Below the pieces are notes generated by a model. It saw only the letters and a list, made by a program, of their open reading frames with translations, searched no databases and was not told the DNA's origin. Made by a program: the position numbers and the translations under genes. A stretch of 64,000 nt of DNA, from positions 1 through 64,000 of the forward strand of contig DASSKL010000043.1 of the NCBI GenBank assembly GCA_035690485.1. Reading direction: 5' to 3'. Position 1 is the stretch's first letter. Each line of letters begins with the position of its first letter. Origin of the DNA: Mycobacteriales bacterium (lineage in GTDB: Bacteria > Actinomycetota > Actinomycetes > JAFAQI01 > DASSKL01). Shown in pieces: positions 1-8,140 of the stretch.

Positions 1-70
1 GGCGCCGGCAGGCGAGGTACGACGCCCGCAGGGCCGGATCGACGATGCCGGCCGCGTCCAGCGCGTTCAC
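1..70 (-). CDS. crtB: Phytoene synthase, N-terminal fragment (cut by window edge)
   Basis: Only about 23 codons are inside the window, read leftward from a GTG at 70. The visible peptide starts VNALDAAGIVDPALRASYLA, which resembles the N-terminus of actinobacterial phytoene synthases, where a short helix with Asp-Pro-x-Leu-Arg-x-Ser-Tyr precedes the prenyl-transfer core. It lies 28 bp downstream of the crtI stop in the same direction, and crtI-crtB pairs are common in actinobacteria. The enzyme would join two geranylgeranyl diphosphates into phytoene. The start is uncertain because I see no clear ribosome binding site. An ATG that overlaps the crtI stop is in a different frame and terminates after 11 codons, so it is not the start. 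The identity is an inference from a very short peptide plus context. Confidence 0.5.
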   Translation of the reverse strand, partial: MNALDAAGIVDPALRASYLACRR

Positions 71-98
71 GTGCGCGGCCGCGTCGAGCGAAAGATGC

Positions 99-1568
99 TC
101 ATCCGCCGACGATCCGCTCGGCGGCGAGCCGGCCGCTGACGAGCACCATCGGTACGCCGATGCCCGGCTGGGTCCCCGACCCGGCCAGCACCACGTTGTC
201 GAGCAGCAGGTTGCCCGGCCGGAACGGCCCGGTCTGGCGGAACGTGTGCGCTGCCCCGAACGGCGAGCCCGCCGCAAGCCCCTGCCGCTGCCAGTCGGCC
301 GGCGTCACCGCACGAGAAACCTCGACGGCGTCGGAAAAACCCACGTAGCCCAGCGCCCCGAGCCGGCCCACGACCTCCTCGCGGAACCGCGGCCCGATGA
401 CGTCCCAGTCGACCTGCCCGTCGAGGTGCGGTACTGGCACCAGCACGTAGTAGGCCTGCCTGCCCGCGGGCGCGAGTGACGGGTCGGTGCGGGTCGGGTT
501 GGTGACCAGCAGCGACGGGTCCGCCGGCAGCCGGCGCCGCCGGATGAGCTCGTCGAACGTCGAGCGCCAGGCGCGACCGAAGTGCACGTTGTGGTGCGCG
601 ATGCGGGAGTAGGCCGCGGACGAGCCGACGTGCAGCAGGAAGCAGGAGGGGGAGTGGCGCAGCCGCCGCGGCCGCTCGGCGGCCGCCGGCAACAGGTCGC
701 GCACCGCGGCCGGCCGGTCGCCCGCCAGCACCACGACGTCGGCCGGGAAGCGCCGCCCGTCGGTCGTGTGCACGGCGACCGCCCGCCCGCCGCGCACCTC
801 GACCTGCGTCACGGCACAGCCGAAGTGCAGGTCGGCCCCGTGCTTGGCCGCCGCACCGGCCAGCGCCTCGGGCACCGCGTGGATCCCGCCGGCGGGAAAC
901 CAGACGCCCTCGACGGTGTCCATGTAGGAGATGACCGCGTAGAGGGCGAGCGCCTCGAACGGCGACACCCCGGCGTACAGCGCCTGGAACGAGAACAGCC
1001 GCCGGGTCCGTGGATCGTGCAGGTACGACGCCACCTTCGGCGCCAGCCGCCGGAAGCCGCCCAGCGCCACCAGCCGCGCCAGGTCCGGCACCAGCAGGGA
1101 CAGCGGCGAGTCGAGATTGCGGTCGATGAACGTCCGCATCTCCACGTCGTACAGCCGGCGGGTGAAGTCGACGAACCGGCGGAAGCCGTTTGCCTCGCTC
1201 GGGCCGCAGAGCTGCGCGATCTCGGCGGCCGTCTCCTCGACCGATGCCCGGACGTCGAGCGTGCTGCCGTCGGGGTAGTGCGCCCGGTAGGCCGGGTCCA
1301 GCCGGCGCAGCTCCAGCCAGTCGTCGAGCCGCTCGCCGACGCAGCCGAGCGCGTCGGCGACGAGCCCCGGCATCGTCAACACGGTCGGTCCGGTGTCGAA
1401 CCGGTAGCCGTCGATCTCCAGCCGACCGGCCCGCCCGCCCGGCGCCTCGCCGCGCTCGAGGATCGTCACCTCGCGACCCGCGCCGAGCAGCCGGAGGGCC
1501 GCGGACAGCCCGCCGAGACCGGCGCCCACGACGACCACGCGGCCGGTCGGGCCGACGACCGTGCGCAC
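99..1568 (-). CDS. crtI: Phytoene desaturase family protein
   Basis: An FAD-dependent carotenoid desaturase of 489 residues, the usual CrtI length. The protein opens with a dinucleotide-binding loop (VVVVGAGLGGLSAALRL) followed by the ERGEAPGGRAGRL segment and the FDTGPTVLTMP signature of the phytoene desaturase family. The C-terminal flavin-binding part (NLLLDNVVLAGSGTQPGIGVPMVL) is intact. It would introduce double bonds into phytoene at the membrane. The GTG start at 1568 is preferred because a TAGGGT hexamer lies 7 nt upstream, which fits a leaderless transcript; the longer open frame to 1820 has no family homology and crosses the divergent control region. The neighbour downstream is crtB. 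Whether it makes lycopene or a less desaturated product cannot be read from sequence. Confidence 0.9.
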   Translation of the reverse strand: MRTVVGPTGRVVVVGAGLGGLSAALRLLGAGREVTILERGEAPGGRAGRLEIDGYRFDTGPTVLTMPGLVADALGCVGERLDDWLELRRLDPAYRAHYPDGSTLDVRASVEETAAEIAQLCGPSEANGFRRFVDFTRRLYDVEMRTFIDRNLDSPLSLLVPDLARLVALGGFRRLAPKVASYLHDPRTRRLFSFQALYAGVSPFEALALYAVISYMDTVEGVWFPAGGIHAVPEALAGAAAKHGADLHFGCAVTQVEVRGGRAVAVHTTDGRRFPADVVVLAGDRPAAVRDLLPAAAERPRRLRHSPSCFLLHVGSSAAYSRIAHHNVHFGRAWRSTFDELIRRRRLPADPSLLVTNPTRTDPSLAPAGRQAYYVLVPVPHLDGQVDWDVIGPRFREEVVGRLGALGYVGFSDAVEVSRAVTPADWQRQGLAAGSPFGAAHTFRQTGPFRPGNLLLDNVVLAGSGTQPGIGVPMVLVSGRLAAERIVGG

Positions 1569-1575
1569 GCCTGAA

Positions 1576-1581
1576 ACCCTA
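1576..1581 (-). promoter_or_regulatory. Leaderless -10 element of crtI
   Basis: On the minus strand TAGGGT lies 7 nt before the crtI GTG and there is no Shine-Dalgarno. This is the actinobacterial leaderless arrangement. No convincing -35 hexamer is visible 16 to 19 nt upstream, so an activator or alternative sigma factor is possible. Confidence 0.5.
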
Positions 1582-1675
1582 ATGACCGGGGCCGGCAGCC
1601 GGCCTCCGAGGCCCGCAGACCCGAAAAACCTCTCGCATGGCGATTGGTCCCTCCGACGCCGGGTACGGCCGCGTC

Positions 1676-1723
1676 TAGTGATGACACCCGAACGAAAGGC
1701 TTGGCATTCGGGTCGAATCACTA
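1676..1723. promoter_or_regulatory. 48-bp compound dyad in the crtI/hpnC divergent region
   Basis: The sequence reads TAGTGAT-N3-ACCCGAA-N14-TTCGGGT-N3-ATCACTA. Both arm pairs are perfect inverted repeats with identical spacing on each side of the centre (between 1699 and 1700). It is non-coding and overlaps the -35 box and spacer of the hpnC promoter, so an operator for a dimeric or tetrameric regulator is the simplest reading. The regulator is not identifiable in this window. Confidence 0.65.
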
Positions 1724-1730
1724 CTAGCGT
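1701..1730 (+). promoter_or_regulatory. Promoter of the hopanoid operon
   Basis: TTGGCA (1701-1706) and TAGCGT (1725-1730) are separated by 18 bp, a good match to an actinobacterial housekeeping promoter. Transcription would start near 1737, about 90 nt before the hpnC start. The dyad 1676-1723 covers the -35 box and spacer, and the palindrome 1732-1745 covers the predicted start site. Confidence 0.6.
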
Positions 1731-1731
1731 G

Positions 1732-1745
1732 CCCCGATATCGGGG
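1732..1745. promoter_or_regulatory. 14-bp perfect palindrome CCCCGATATCGGGG
   Basis: A perfect palindrome centred on GATATC, exactly where transcription of the hopanoid operon should begin. It is a plausible repressor site. No other copy was noticed in the window. Confidence 0.45.
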
Positions 1746-1824
1746 TTCCCCGCCGATGGCGTCACTAGAAGACGGCGCACAGCCGAGGGTCCGTCGGCGC
1801 CGCAGCGATCGGAGGTCCACGCAC

Positions 1825-2832
1825 GTGCAACCCCCCGCCGACCCCTACCGGTCCTCGGCCGGGCTCGCGACGGCCGCCTCGGGCAGCACGGCGTGCGTCG
1901 CCCACGACCCCGCGTGCACCCCGCCCGGTGCCGACGACCCGGCGGCCGACCAACCTCCCAGTAGACAGGCCGGAGTGGCCCACCCGGCGCCGTTCACTCC
2001 GGCCGAGATCCTGCAGCAGGCAGGTGCGGAGAACTTCCCGGTCGCACCGTGGTTCCTGCCCCGGACCTATCGCCGGCACCTGACCGCCGTCTACGGCTTC
2101 GCCCGCCTCGTCGACGACCTCGGCGACGAGGCCCGCGGCGACCGGGCCGCCTTGCTCGACGCGTTCGAGGCGGACCTGATCCGCGTCTGGGACGCCCAGC
2201 CGGAGACCCCGTTGCTGCGGGCGCTGCAGCCCACCGTCCGCGAGTGCGGCCTGTCCCGCGAGCCGTTCCTGCGCCTGGTCGAGGCAAACCGGCGCGACCT
2301 CACCGTGCACCGCTACGAGACCTACGACGACCTGCGCGGCTACTGCGCGCTGTCGGCCGACCCCGTGGGCCACATCGTGCTCGAGATCTTCGGTGTTTCC
2401 ACGCCGTCGCGCATCGCGCTGTCCGACCGCGTGTGCACCGCGTTGCAGATCGTCGAGCACTGCCAGGACGTCGGCGAGGACCGCCGCAACGGCCGCGTCT
2501 ACCTGCCGCAGGAGGACCTGCGCCGCTTCGGGGTGAGCGACGACGACCTGACCGCCGCCGTCGCCGGGCCGCGGCTGCGTGCCGCCCTGGCCTTCGAGGT
2601 CGACCGCGCCGGCGCGCTGCTCGACGAGGGGACCCCGCTGGTCGCGACGCTCACCGGCACCGCCCGGTTGGCCGTCGCCGGATTCGTCGCCGGCGGGCGC
2701 GCGGCGATCGCGGCCATCCGGCGGGCCGACCACGAGGTGCTGTCGGCCACCCGCAGCCCGCGCAAGCGGGTCGTGGCGACCGAGACCCTCGGCGTACTCC
2801 TCCGCCACCGGCCCGCGAGGAGCGGCGCATGA
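1825..2832 (+). CDS. hpnC: Squalene synthase subunit HpnC
   Basis: A trans-isoprenyl-transferase-fold protein of 335 residues. It carries the first aspartate-rich site (RLVDDLGDE) and the second (CQDVGEDRRNGRVYLP) typical of squalene/phytoene synthases. In the three-enzyme bacterial squalene route HpnC converts presqualene diphosphate to hydroxysqualene. The GTG start at 1825 is supported by GGAGG at 1811-1815, 9 nt upstream; the open frame continues further 5-prime but only through the promoter region. The first about 60 residues are low-complexity and not conserved in the family. The stop overlaps the hpnD start as ATGA, so the two are translationally coupled. Confidence 0.9.
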   Translation: MQPPADPYRSSAGLATAASGSTACVAHDPACTPPGADDPAADQPPSRQAGVAHPAPFTPAEILQQAGAENFPVAPWFLPRTYRRHLTAVYGFARLVDDLGDEARGDRAALLDAFEADLIRVWDAQPETPLLRALQPTVRECGLSREPFLRLVEANRRDLTVHRYETYDDLRGYCALSADPVGHIVLEIFGVSTPSRIALSDRVCTALQIVEHCQDVGEDRRNGRVYLPQEDLRRFGVSDDDLTAAVAGPRLRAALAFEVDRAGALLDEGTPLVATLTGTARLAVAGFVAGGRAAIAAIRRADHEVLSATRSPRKRVVATETLGVLLRHRPARSGA

Positions 2833-3707
2833 CCGCTATCGCACCGACCGTCGACCTCGCCGCCGCCTACCGGCACTGCGAGGAGGTCACCCGCCGCGAG
2901 GCGCGCAACTTCTCCTACGGCATCCGGTTGCTGCCGACCGACAAGCGGCAGGCGATGAGCGCGGTCTACGCGTTCGCCCGCCGCATCGACGACATCGGCG
3001 ACGGCGACCTGCCGGCCGACGAGAAGCTGCGCCTGCTCGCCGACGCCCGGGCCGCTCTCGCCACCGTCGGCGAGCGCACCGACGACCTCGTGCTCGTCGC
3101 GCTCGCCGACGCGGCGAAGCGCTTCCCGATCCCGCTCCCCGCCTTCGGCGAGCTGATCGAGGGCGTCGAGATGGACGTGCGCGGCGTGCGCTACGAGTCG
3201 TTCGACGATCTCGTGCACTACTGCCGCTGCGTCGCCGGCTCCATCGGCCGGCTGTGCCTGGCCATCTTCGGCGCCGACCGCTACGACGAGGCCGCGCCGC
3301 TCGCCGATGCGCTCGGCGTCGCGCTGCAGCAGACCAACATCCTGCGCGACATCCGCGAGGACCTCGGCAACGGCCGGATCTACCTGCCGCAGCAGGACCT
3401 GCGCCGGTTCGGCGTCGACCTGCAGCTCGCCGCCGACGGCACCGTCGAGGGACCTCGCGACCGGCTCGTCGACCTCATCGAGGACGCCGCGGCGCGGGCG
3501 GAGACCTGGTACGCCGACGGGCTGCGCCTCCTGCCGATGCTCGACCGGCGCAGCGCCGCGTGCTGCGCCGCGATGTCCGGCATCTACCGCCGGCTGCTGG
3601 CCCGTATCGAGGAGACCCCGGAGGTCGTGCTGCGCGAGCGCATGTCCCTGTCCGCGTGGGAGAAGATGACGGTCGCTGCGCGCAGCCTCGCCGGGGCACG
3701 CACGTGA
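2829..3707 (+). CDS. hpnD: Presqualene diphosphate synthase HpnD
   Basis: A 292-residue squalene/phytoene synthase family member. Both aspartate motifs are present: RRIDDIGD near residue 55 and NILRDIREDLGNGRIYLP near residue 175. In the HpnCDE pathway HpnD condenses two farnesyl diphosphates to presqualene diphosphate. The ATG at 2829 overlaps the hpnC stop and the gene ends in a GTGA overlap with hpnE, so it sits in a tightly coupled unit. HpnC and HpnD are paralogues; I assign HpnD from its second position in the canonical C-D-E order and its closer resemblance to typical phytoene/presqualene synthases. Confidence 0.9.
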   Translation: MTAIAPTVDLAAAYRHCEEVTRREARNFSYGIRLLPTDKRQAMSAVYAFARRIDDIGDGDLPADEKLRLLADARAALATVGERTDDLVLVALADAAKRFPIPLPAFGELIEGVEMDVRGVRYESFDDLVHYCRCVAGSIGRLCLAIFGADRYDEAAPLADALGVALQQTNILRDIREDLGNGRIYLPQQDLRRFGVDLQLAADGTVEGPRDRLVDLIEDAAARAETWYADGLRLLPMLDRRSAACCAAMSGIYRRLLARIEETPEVVLRERMSLSAWEKMTVAARSLAGART

Positions 3708-5092
3708 GCCCGCAGCTCGGCGCGCAGCCCCAGAGCCGCGTCGTCGTCGTCGGGGGAGGCCTCGCCGGCATCACCGCCGCGCTGGACCTCGCCGACGCCG
3801 GCCACGCGGTCACGCTGCTCGAAGGCCGCCCGCGGCTCGGGGGAGCGACCCACTCGTTCCGCCGCGCCGAGCTCGGCGGCATCGACGTCGACAACGGCCA
3901 GCACGTGTTCCTGCGCTGCTGCACCGACTACCGCGGGCTGCTGCAGCGGCTCGGCGTCGAGCACCTGACGACCCTGCAGCCGCGCCTCGACATCCCCGTC
4001 GTCGAACCGGCTCGCGGTCGCACCGGGCGGCTCACCCGCAGCAACCTGCCCGCACCGCTGCACCTCGCGCCGGCGCTGCTGCGCTACCGGATGCTCTCGC
4101 CGGCCCAGCGGGTCAGCGCCGCCCGCGCCGCGCTCGCGCTGGGCAAGGTCGACCCGACCGACCCGGCCGTCGACGCGCGGTCGTTCGGCGACTGGCTGAC
4201 CTCGCGCAGGCAGAGCCCGCAGGCGGTGGCCGCGCTCTGGGAGCTGGTCACCGTCGCGACCCTCAACGCGCGGGCCGACCGCGCGTCGCTGGCGCTCGCC
4301 GCGACGGTCTTCCAGATCGGCCTGCTGGAGTCGCCGGACAACGGCGACATCGGCTACGCCGCCGTACCCCTGCAACGGCTGCACGGCGACGCGGCCACCA
4401 GCGCGCTCGAGGCCGCAGGGGTCGACGTCTACCTGCGCCGCCGGGTCACCGGCATCGGCCTCGGTGGCGCCGGCTGGGTCGTCGGCACCGACGCGGGCCC
4501 GGTCGAGGCCGACGGTGTCGTGCTCGCGGTCCCCTCGGACAGCGTCGCCGACCTCGCGCCCGCCGGCGCGTTGCCCGACCCCGAGGCGCTGCGGCGGCTC
4601 GGCAGCTCGCCGATCGTCAACGTGCACGTCGTCTACGACCGCCCGGTCATGGACGCGCCGTTCGTGGCCGGTGTCGGTACGCCGGTGCAGTGGGCGTTCG
4701 ACCGCACCGCGGCGTCCGGGCTCGACCCGGCCACCGGGCAGTACGTCGCCGTGTCGGTGTCCGCCGCCGACGACTGGATCGGCCGGCCGGCCGCGCAGGT
4801 GCGCGAGGCGTTCGAGCCGGCCCTGCAGCAGATGTTCCCCCGAGCACGGGAGGCCCGTGTGTTGTCGTTCCTCGTCACCCGGGAGCGCGCCGCGACGTTC
4901 CGGCAGGCGCCGGGCAGCGCGGCGCTGCGCCCGGGTCCGGCCACCGCGCTGCCCGGCCTCTACCTGGCGGGCGCATGGACCGCGACCGGCTGGCCCGCGA
5001 CGATGGAGGGCGCGGTGCGCAGCGGTCACGCCGCCGCCCGCGCTCACCTCGCCGCGCAGCGGCGCCGCGAACCGGCCCGGGTCGCGTCATGA
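3704..5092 (+). CDS. hpnE: Hydroxysqualene dehydroxylase HpnE
   Basis: A 462-residue flavin-containing amine oxidase/desaturase-fold enzyme. The N-terminal Rossmann loop (VVVVGGGLAGITAALDLA) and the following LLEGRPRLGGATHSF segment bind FAD; the C-terminal GLYLAGAWTATGWPATMEGA is the second FAD contact, typical of HpnE. It reduces hydroxysqualene to squalene, completing the HpnCDE route. The GTG start at 3704 overlaps the hpnD stop (GTGA) and the stop overlaps the next ATG. Its conserved DNGQHVFLRCC motif separates it from the CrtI-type desaturases elsewhere in this window. Confidence 0.9.
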   Translation: MSPQLGAQPQSRVVVVGGGLAGITAALDLADAGHAVTLLEGRPRLGGATHSFRRAELGGIDVDNGQHVFLRCCTDYRGLLQRLGVEHLTTLQPRLDIPVVEPARGRTGRLTRSNLPAPLHLAPALLRYRMLSPAQRVSAARAALALGKVDPTDPAVDARSFGDWLTSRRQSPQAVAALWELVTVATLNARADRASLALAATVFQIGLLESPDNGDIGYAAVPLQRLHGDAATSALEAAGVDVYLRRRVTGIGLGGAGWVVGTDAGPVEADGVVLAVPSDSVADLAPAGALPDPEALRRLGSSPIVNVHVVYDRPVMDAPFVAGVGTPVQWAFDRTAASGLDPATGQYVAVSVSAADDWIGRPAAQVREAFEPALQQMFPRAREARVLSFLVTRERAATFRQAPGSAALRPGPATALPGLYLAGAWTATGWPATMEGAVRSGHAAARAHLAAQRRREPARVAS

Positions 5093-6147
5093 CCGCCGCG
5101 ACGATGTCCTCCGAAGGCCCAGGCCTACCCGCTCCGTCTCAGGTCCCGGCGTCGCTGGCCCGCGGCCGGGAGCTGACCACGCCGGCCCTGCGCGCGGCGG
5201 TCGACGGGCTGTCGCCGCAGATGCGGCTGGTCAGCGGCTACCACCTCGGCTGGCTCGCCGCCGACGGCAGTGCGATGCCGGGCTCGGGCGGCAAGGCGGT
5301 CCGCCCGGCCCTCGCCGTGCTCTCGGCCGAGGCCGCCGGTGCGCCCGGTGAGGTCGGCGTACCTGGTGGTGTCGCCGTCGAGCTGGTGCACAACTTCTCG
5401 CTGCTGCACGACGACCTGATGGACGGTGACACCGAGCGGCGGCACCGCGCGACGGCGTGGACGGCGTTCTCCCCGTCACTCGCGATCCTCGCCGGTGACG
5501 CGCTGCTCGCCCTCGCACAACAGGCGCTGCTCGAGGTCGGCAACGACCGAGGCCTCGCCGCTGCCCGGCGGCTCGGCATCGCCACCCAGGACCTCATCAC
5601 CGGCCAGGTCGACGACCTGGCCTTCGAGAGCCGCAGCCACGTCGGCGTCGACGAGGTGCTCGCGATGGCGGCCGGCAAGACCGGCGCCCTGCTCGCCTGC
5701 GCCGCGTCGATCGGCGCCGAGCTCGCCGGCGCCCCGGCCGCGCTGGTCGACGGGCTGGCGGCCTACGGCGCGCACCTCGGCCTCGCCTTCCAGCTGGTCG
5801 ACGACCTGCTCGGCATCTGGGGTGACCCGTCGGTGACCGGGAAGCCGGTGCTGTCCGACCTGCGCTCGCGCAAGAAGTCGGTGCCGGTCGTCGTCGCCGT
5901 CAACGCCGGCGGCAGCGCGGCCCAGGAGCTGGCCCGGATGCTCGGCGACGAGCGGCCGCACGACGAGGACGACCTCGTGCGCATGGCCGGCCTGGTCGAG
6001 GAGGCCGGCGGTCGCGCCTGGACCGTGACGGAGGCGCGGCGGCAGCTGGACGAGGCGCTGTCCCGGCTGCGGCTGCTCGACATGCCCGATCCCGTGCGCG
6101 ACGAGCTCGGCGCAGTCGCCCGATTCGTGACCACCCGGGAGTCCTGA
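5089..6147 (+). CDS. Polyprenyl diphosphate synthase (FPP/GGPP-type)
   Basis: A 352-residue trans-prenyl diphosphate synthase. The first aspartate-rich motif is DDLMD (in LLHDDLMDGDTERRHR), with the conserved GGKAVRP substrate-binding segment before it. The second motif is degenerate, QLVDDLLGIWGD, where the last Asp of DDxxD is Gly. It would make farnesyl diphosphate for HpnD, or geranylgeranyl diphosphate for carotenoids. It begins with an ATG overlapping the hpnE stop and is followed one base later by the cyclase start, so supply of the C15 precursor is genetically tied to squalene synthesis. Chain length cannot be assigned with confidence from sequence alone. Confidence 0.85.
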   Translation: MTAATMSSEGPGLPAPSQVPASLARGRELTTPALRAAVDGLSPQMRLVSGYHLGWLAADGSAMPGSGGKAVRPALAVLSAEAAGAPGEVGVPGGVAVELVHNFSLLHDDLMDGDTERRHRATAWTAFSPSLAILAGDALLALAQQALLEVGNDRGLAAARRLGIATQDLITGQVDDLAFESRSHVGVDEVLAMAAGKTGALLACAASIGAELAGAPAALVDGLAAYGAHLGLAFQLVDDLLGIWGDPSVTGKPVLSDLRSRKKSVPVVVAVNAGGSAAQELARMLGDERPHDEDDLVRMAGLVEEAGGRAWTVTEARRQLDEALSRLRLLDMPDPVRDELGAVARFVTTRES

Positions 6148-6148
6148 A

Positions 6149-8140
6149 TTGACCCTCGCTGCAGACCGCCCCGCACCGCAGCGCACCCGTGACGACCTGC
6201 GCGTCGAGGCCGACACCCTCGACGTCGCGCGGATGACGCTCGAGCGAGCCCGCGACCACCTGCTGTCGCTGCAGGACGCCGCCGGCTGGTGGAAGGGCGA
6301 GCTCGAGACCAACGTCACGATGGACGCCGAGGACATGCTGCTGCGCCACTTCCTCGGCATCCTCGAGCCGCAGCGCACCGAGGAGTCGGCGCGCTGGATC
6401 CGTTCGCAGCAGCGACCCGACGGCACCTGGGCGTCGTTCTACGGCGGGCCGGCCGAGCTCTCGACGACGATCGAGGCCTACGTGGCGCTGCGCCTCGCCG
6501 GCGACGGCCCGCAGGAGCCGCACATGCTGGCGGCCTCGTCGTGGGTCCGGGCCAACGGCGGTGTCGAACGCAGCCGGGTCTTCACCCGCATCTGGCTCGC
6601 GACCGTCGGCCGGTGGGACTGGGCCGACCTGCCGGTGCTCCCGCCGGAGATGATCTTCCTGCCGTCATGGTTCCCGCTCAATGTCTACGACTTCGCCTGC
6701 TGGGCGCGGCAGACGATCGTGCCGCTCACGATCGTCAACGCACTGCGCCCCCAGCGGCCGCTGCCGTTCGACATCGACGAGCTGCTCACCGGCGAGGAGC
6801 GGCCGGCGGCCACCGGGCCCTTCGGCACGCTCGACCGGCTGCTGCACGCCTACCACCGGCTGCCGGTGCACCCGTTCCGCCGGCTCGCGATGCGCCGCGC
6901 CACCGAGTGGATCCTCGCCCGGCAGGAAGCCGACGGCGGGTGGGGCGGCATCCAGCCGCCGTGGGTCTACTCCCTGCTCGCGCTGCACCTCATGGGCTAC
7001 TCGCTCGACCACCCGGCGATGCGGGCCGGGCTGGCCGGCCTCGACGGGTTCACGATCCGCGAGCAAACGCCCGAGGGCTGGGTAGTCCGGCTCGAGGCGT
7101 GCCAGTCCCCGGTGTGGGACACCGCGCTGGCGATCAACGCGCTGGCCGACGCCGGCGTCCCGGGAGACGACCCGGCGATGGTCCGGGCGGCGCGATGGAT
7201 CCTCGACGAGGAGATCACCGTCGCGGGCGACTGGGCGGTCAAGCGTCCGGATCTCGCACCGGGCGGGTGGGCGTTCGAGTTCGCCAACGACCTCTACCCC
7301 GACACCGACGACACCGCCGAGGTCGTCCTCGCGCTGCGCCAGGTCGACGCGCCCGACCTGCGTCCCGCCATCGACCGCGGGATCGGCTGGACCGTCGGCA
7401 TGCAGTCGCGCGACGGCGGCTGGGGCGCCTTCGACGCCGACAACACCCGCAAGGTCGCGACCCGGCTGCCGTTCTGCGACTTCGGTGAGGTCATCGACCC
7501 GCCGTCGGCCGACGTCACCGCGCACATCGTCGAGATGCTCGCGGCCGAAGGGCGCGCCGGCAGCCAGGCGGCACGCCGCGGCGTCGCGTGGTTGCTCGAC
7601 CACCAGGAGCCCGACGGCTCGTGGTTCGGCCGCTGGGGCGCCAACTACGTCTACGGCACCGGCGCAGTCGTGCCCGCGCTCGTCGCCGCGGGCCTGCCCG
7701 GCGACGCGCCGCAGATCCGCCGCGCCGTCGAGTGGCTGGTGCGGCACCAGAACGACGACGGCGGCTGGGGCGAGGACATGCGCTCCTACGTCGACCCCGA
7801 CTGGATCGGGCGCGGCGACTCGACCGCCTCGCAGACCGCGTGGGCGCTGCTGGCACTGCTCGCCGCGGGTGCGCACGACGACGAGGCGACCGATCGAGGC
7901 ATCCGCTGGCTTGCGGACCACCAGACCCGCGAGGGCACCTGGGACGAGCCGCAGTTCACCGGCACCGGGTTCCCCGGCGACTTCTACATCAACTACCACC
8001 TGTACCGGCTGGTCTTCCCCATCAACGCCCTCGGCCGGTTCGTGCGGCTCGGCGCGCGAACGAAGGAACAGAGCGTGCGGCTTGGCGCGCGAACGAAGGA
8101 ACAGAGCGTGCGGCTCGACGAGGAGAGGAAGGGCCGATGA
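6149..8140 (+). CDS. shc: Squalene-hopene cyclase
   Basis: A 663-residue squalene-hopene cyclase that protonates squalene and folds it into the pentacyclic hopene at the membrane. The catalytic DTDDTA motif is at residues 385-390, and several QW repeats (for example [34 protein letters not shown]) are visible. The TTG at 6149 is chosen because GGGAG ends 7 nt upstream at 6141; no closer ATG or GTG has such a site. After the last family-conserved segment ([17 protein letters not shown]) the protein carries an unusual tail in which an 11-residue unit, [11 protein letters not shown], occurs twice. The stop overlaps the next start as ATGATG. Confidence 0.93.
   Translation: MTLAADRPAPQRTRDDLRVEADTLDVARMTLERARDHLLSLQDAAGWWKGELETNVTMDAEDMLLRHFLGILEPQRTEESARWIRSQQRPDGTWASFYGGPAELSTTIEAYVALRLAGDGPQEPHMLAASSWVRANGGVERSRVFTRIWLATVGRWDWADLPVLPPEMIFLPSWFPLNVYDFACWARQTIVPLTIVNALRPQRPLPFDIDELLTGEERPAATGPFGTLDRLLHAYHRLPVHPFRRLAMRRATEWILARQEADGGWGGIQPPWVYSLLALHLMGYSLDHPAMRAGLAGLDGFTIREQTPEGWVVRLEACQSPVWDTALAINALADAGVPGDDPAMVRAARWILDEEITVAGDWAVKRPDLAPGGWAFEFANDLYPDTDDTAEVVLALRQVDAPDLRPAIDRGIGWTVGMQSRDGGWGAFDADNTRKVATRLPFCDFGEVIDPPSADVTAHIVEMLAAEGRAGSQAARRGVAWLLDHQEPDGSWFGRWGANYVYGTGAVVPALVAAGLPGDAPQIRRAVEWLVRHQNDDGGWGEDMRSYVDPDWIGRGDSTASQTAWALLALLAAGAHDDEATDRGIRWLADHQTREGTWDEPQFTGTGFPGDFYINYHLYRLVFPINALGRFVRLGARTKEQSVRLGARTKEQSVRLDEERKGR
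8042..8122 (+). repeat. 33-bp in-frame tandem repeat in the cyclase C-terminus
   Basis: Two copies of a 33-bp unit (8042-8074 and 8075-8107, one visible mismatch) are followed by a partial third copy. The unit is a multiple of three and stays in frame, so it adds 11-residue blocks to the cyclase tail. Copy number could vary between strains. Confidence 0.85.

Noticed and set aside
1561-1824. 5-prime extension of hpnC or crtI through the divergent region
   Set aside because: Both frames stay open because of high GC, but the region holds promoter and dyad elements and the extra residues resemble no family. The ribosome site at 1811 fixes hpnC.
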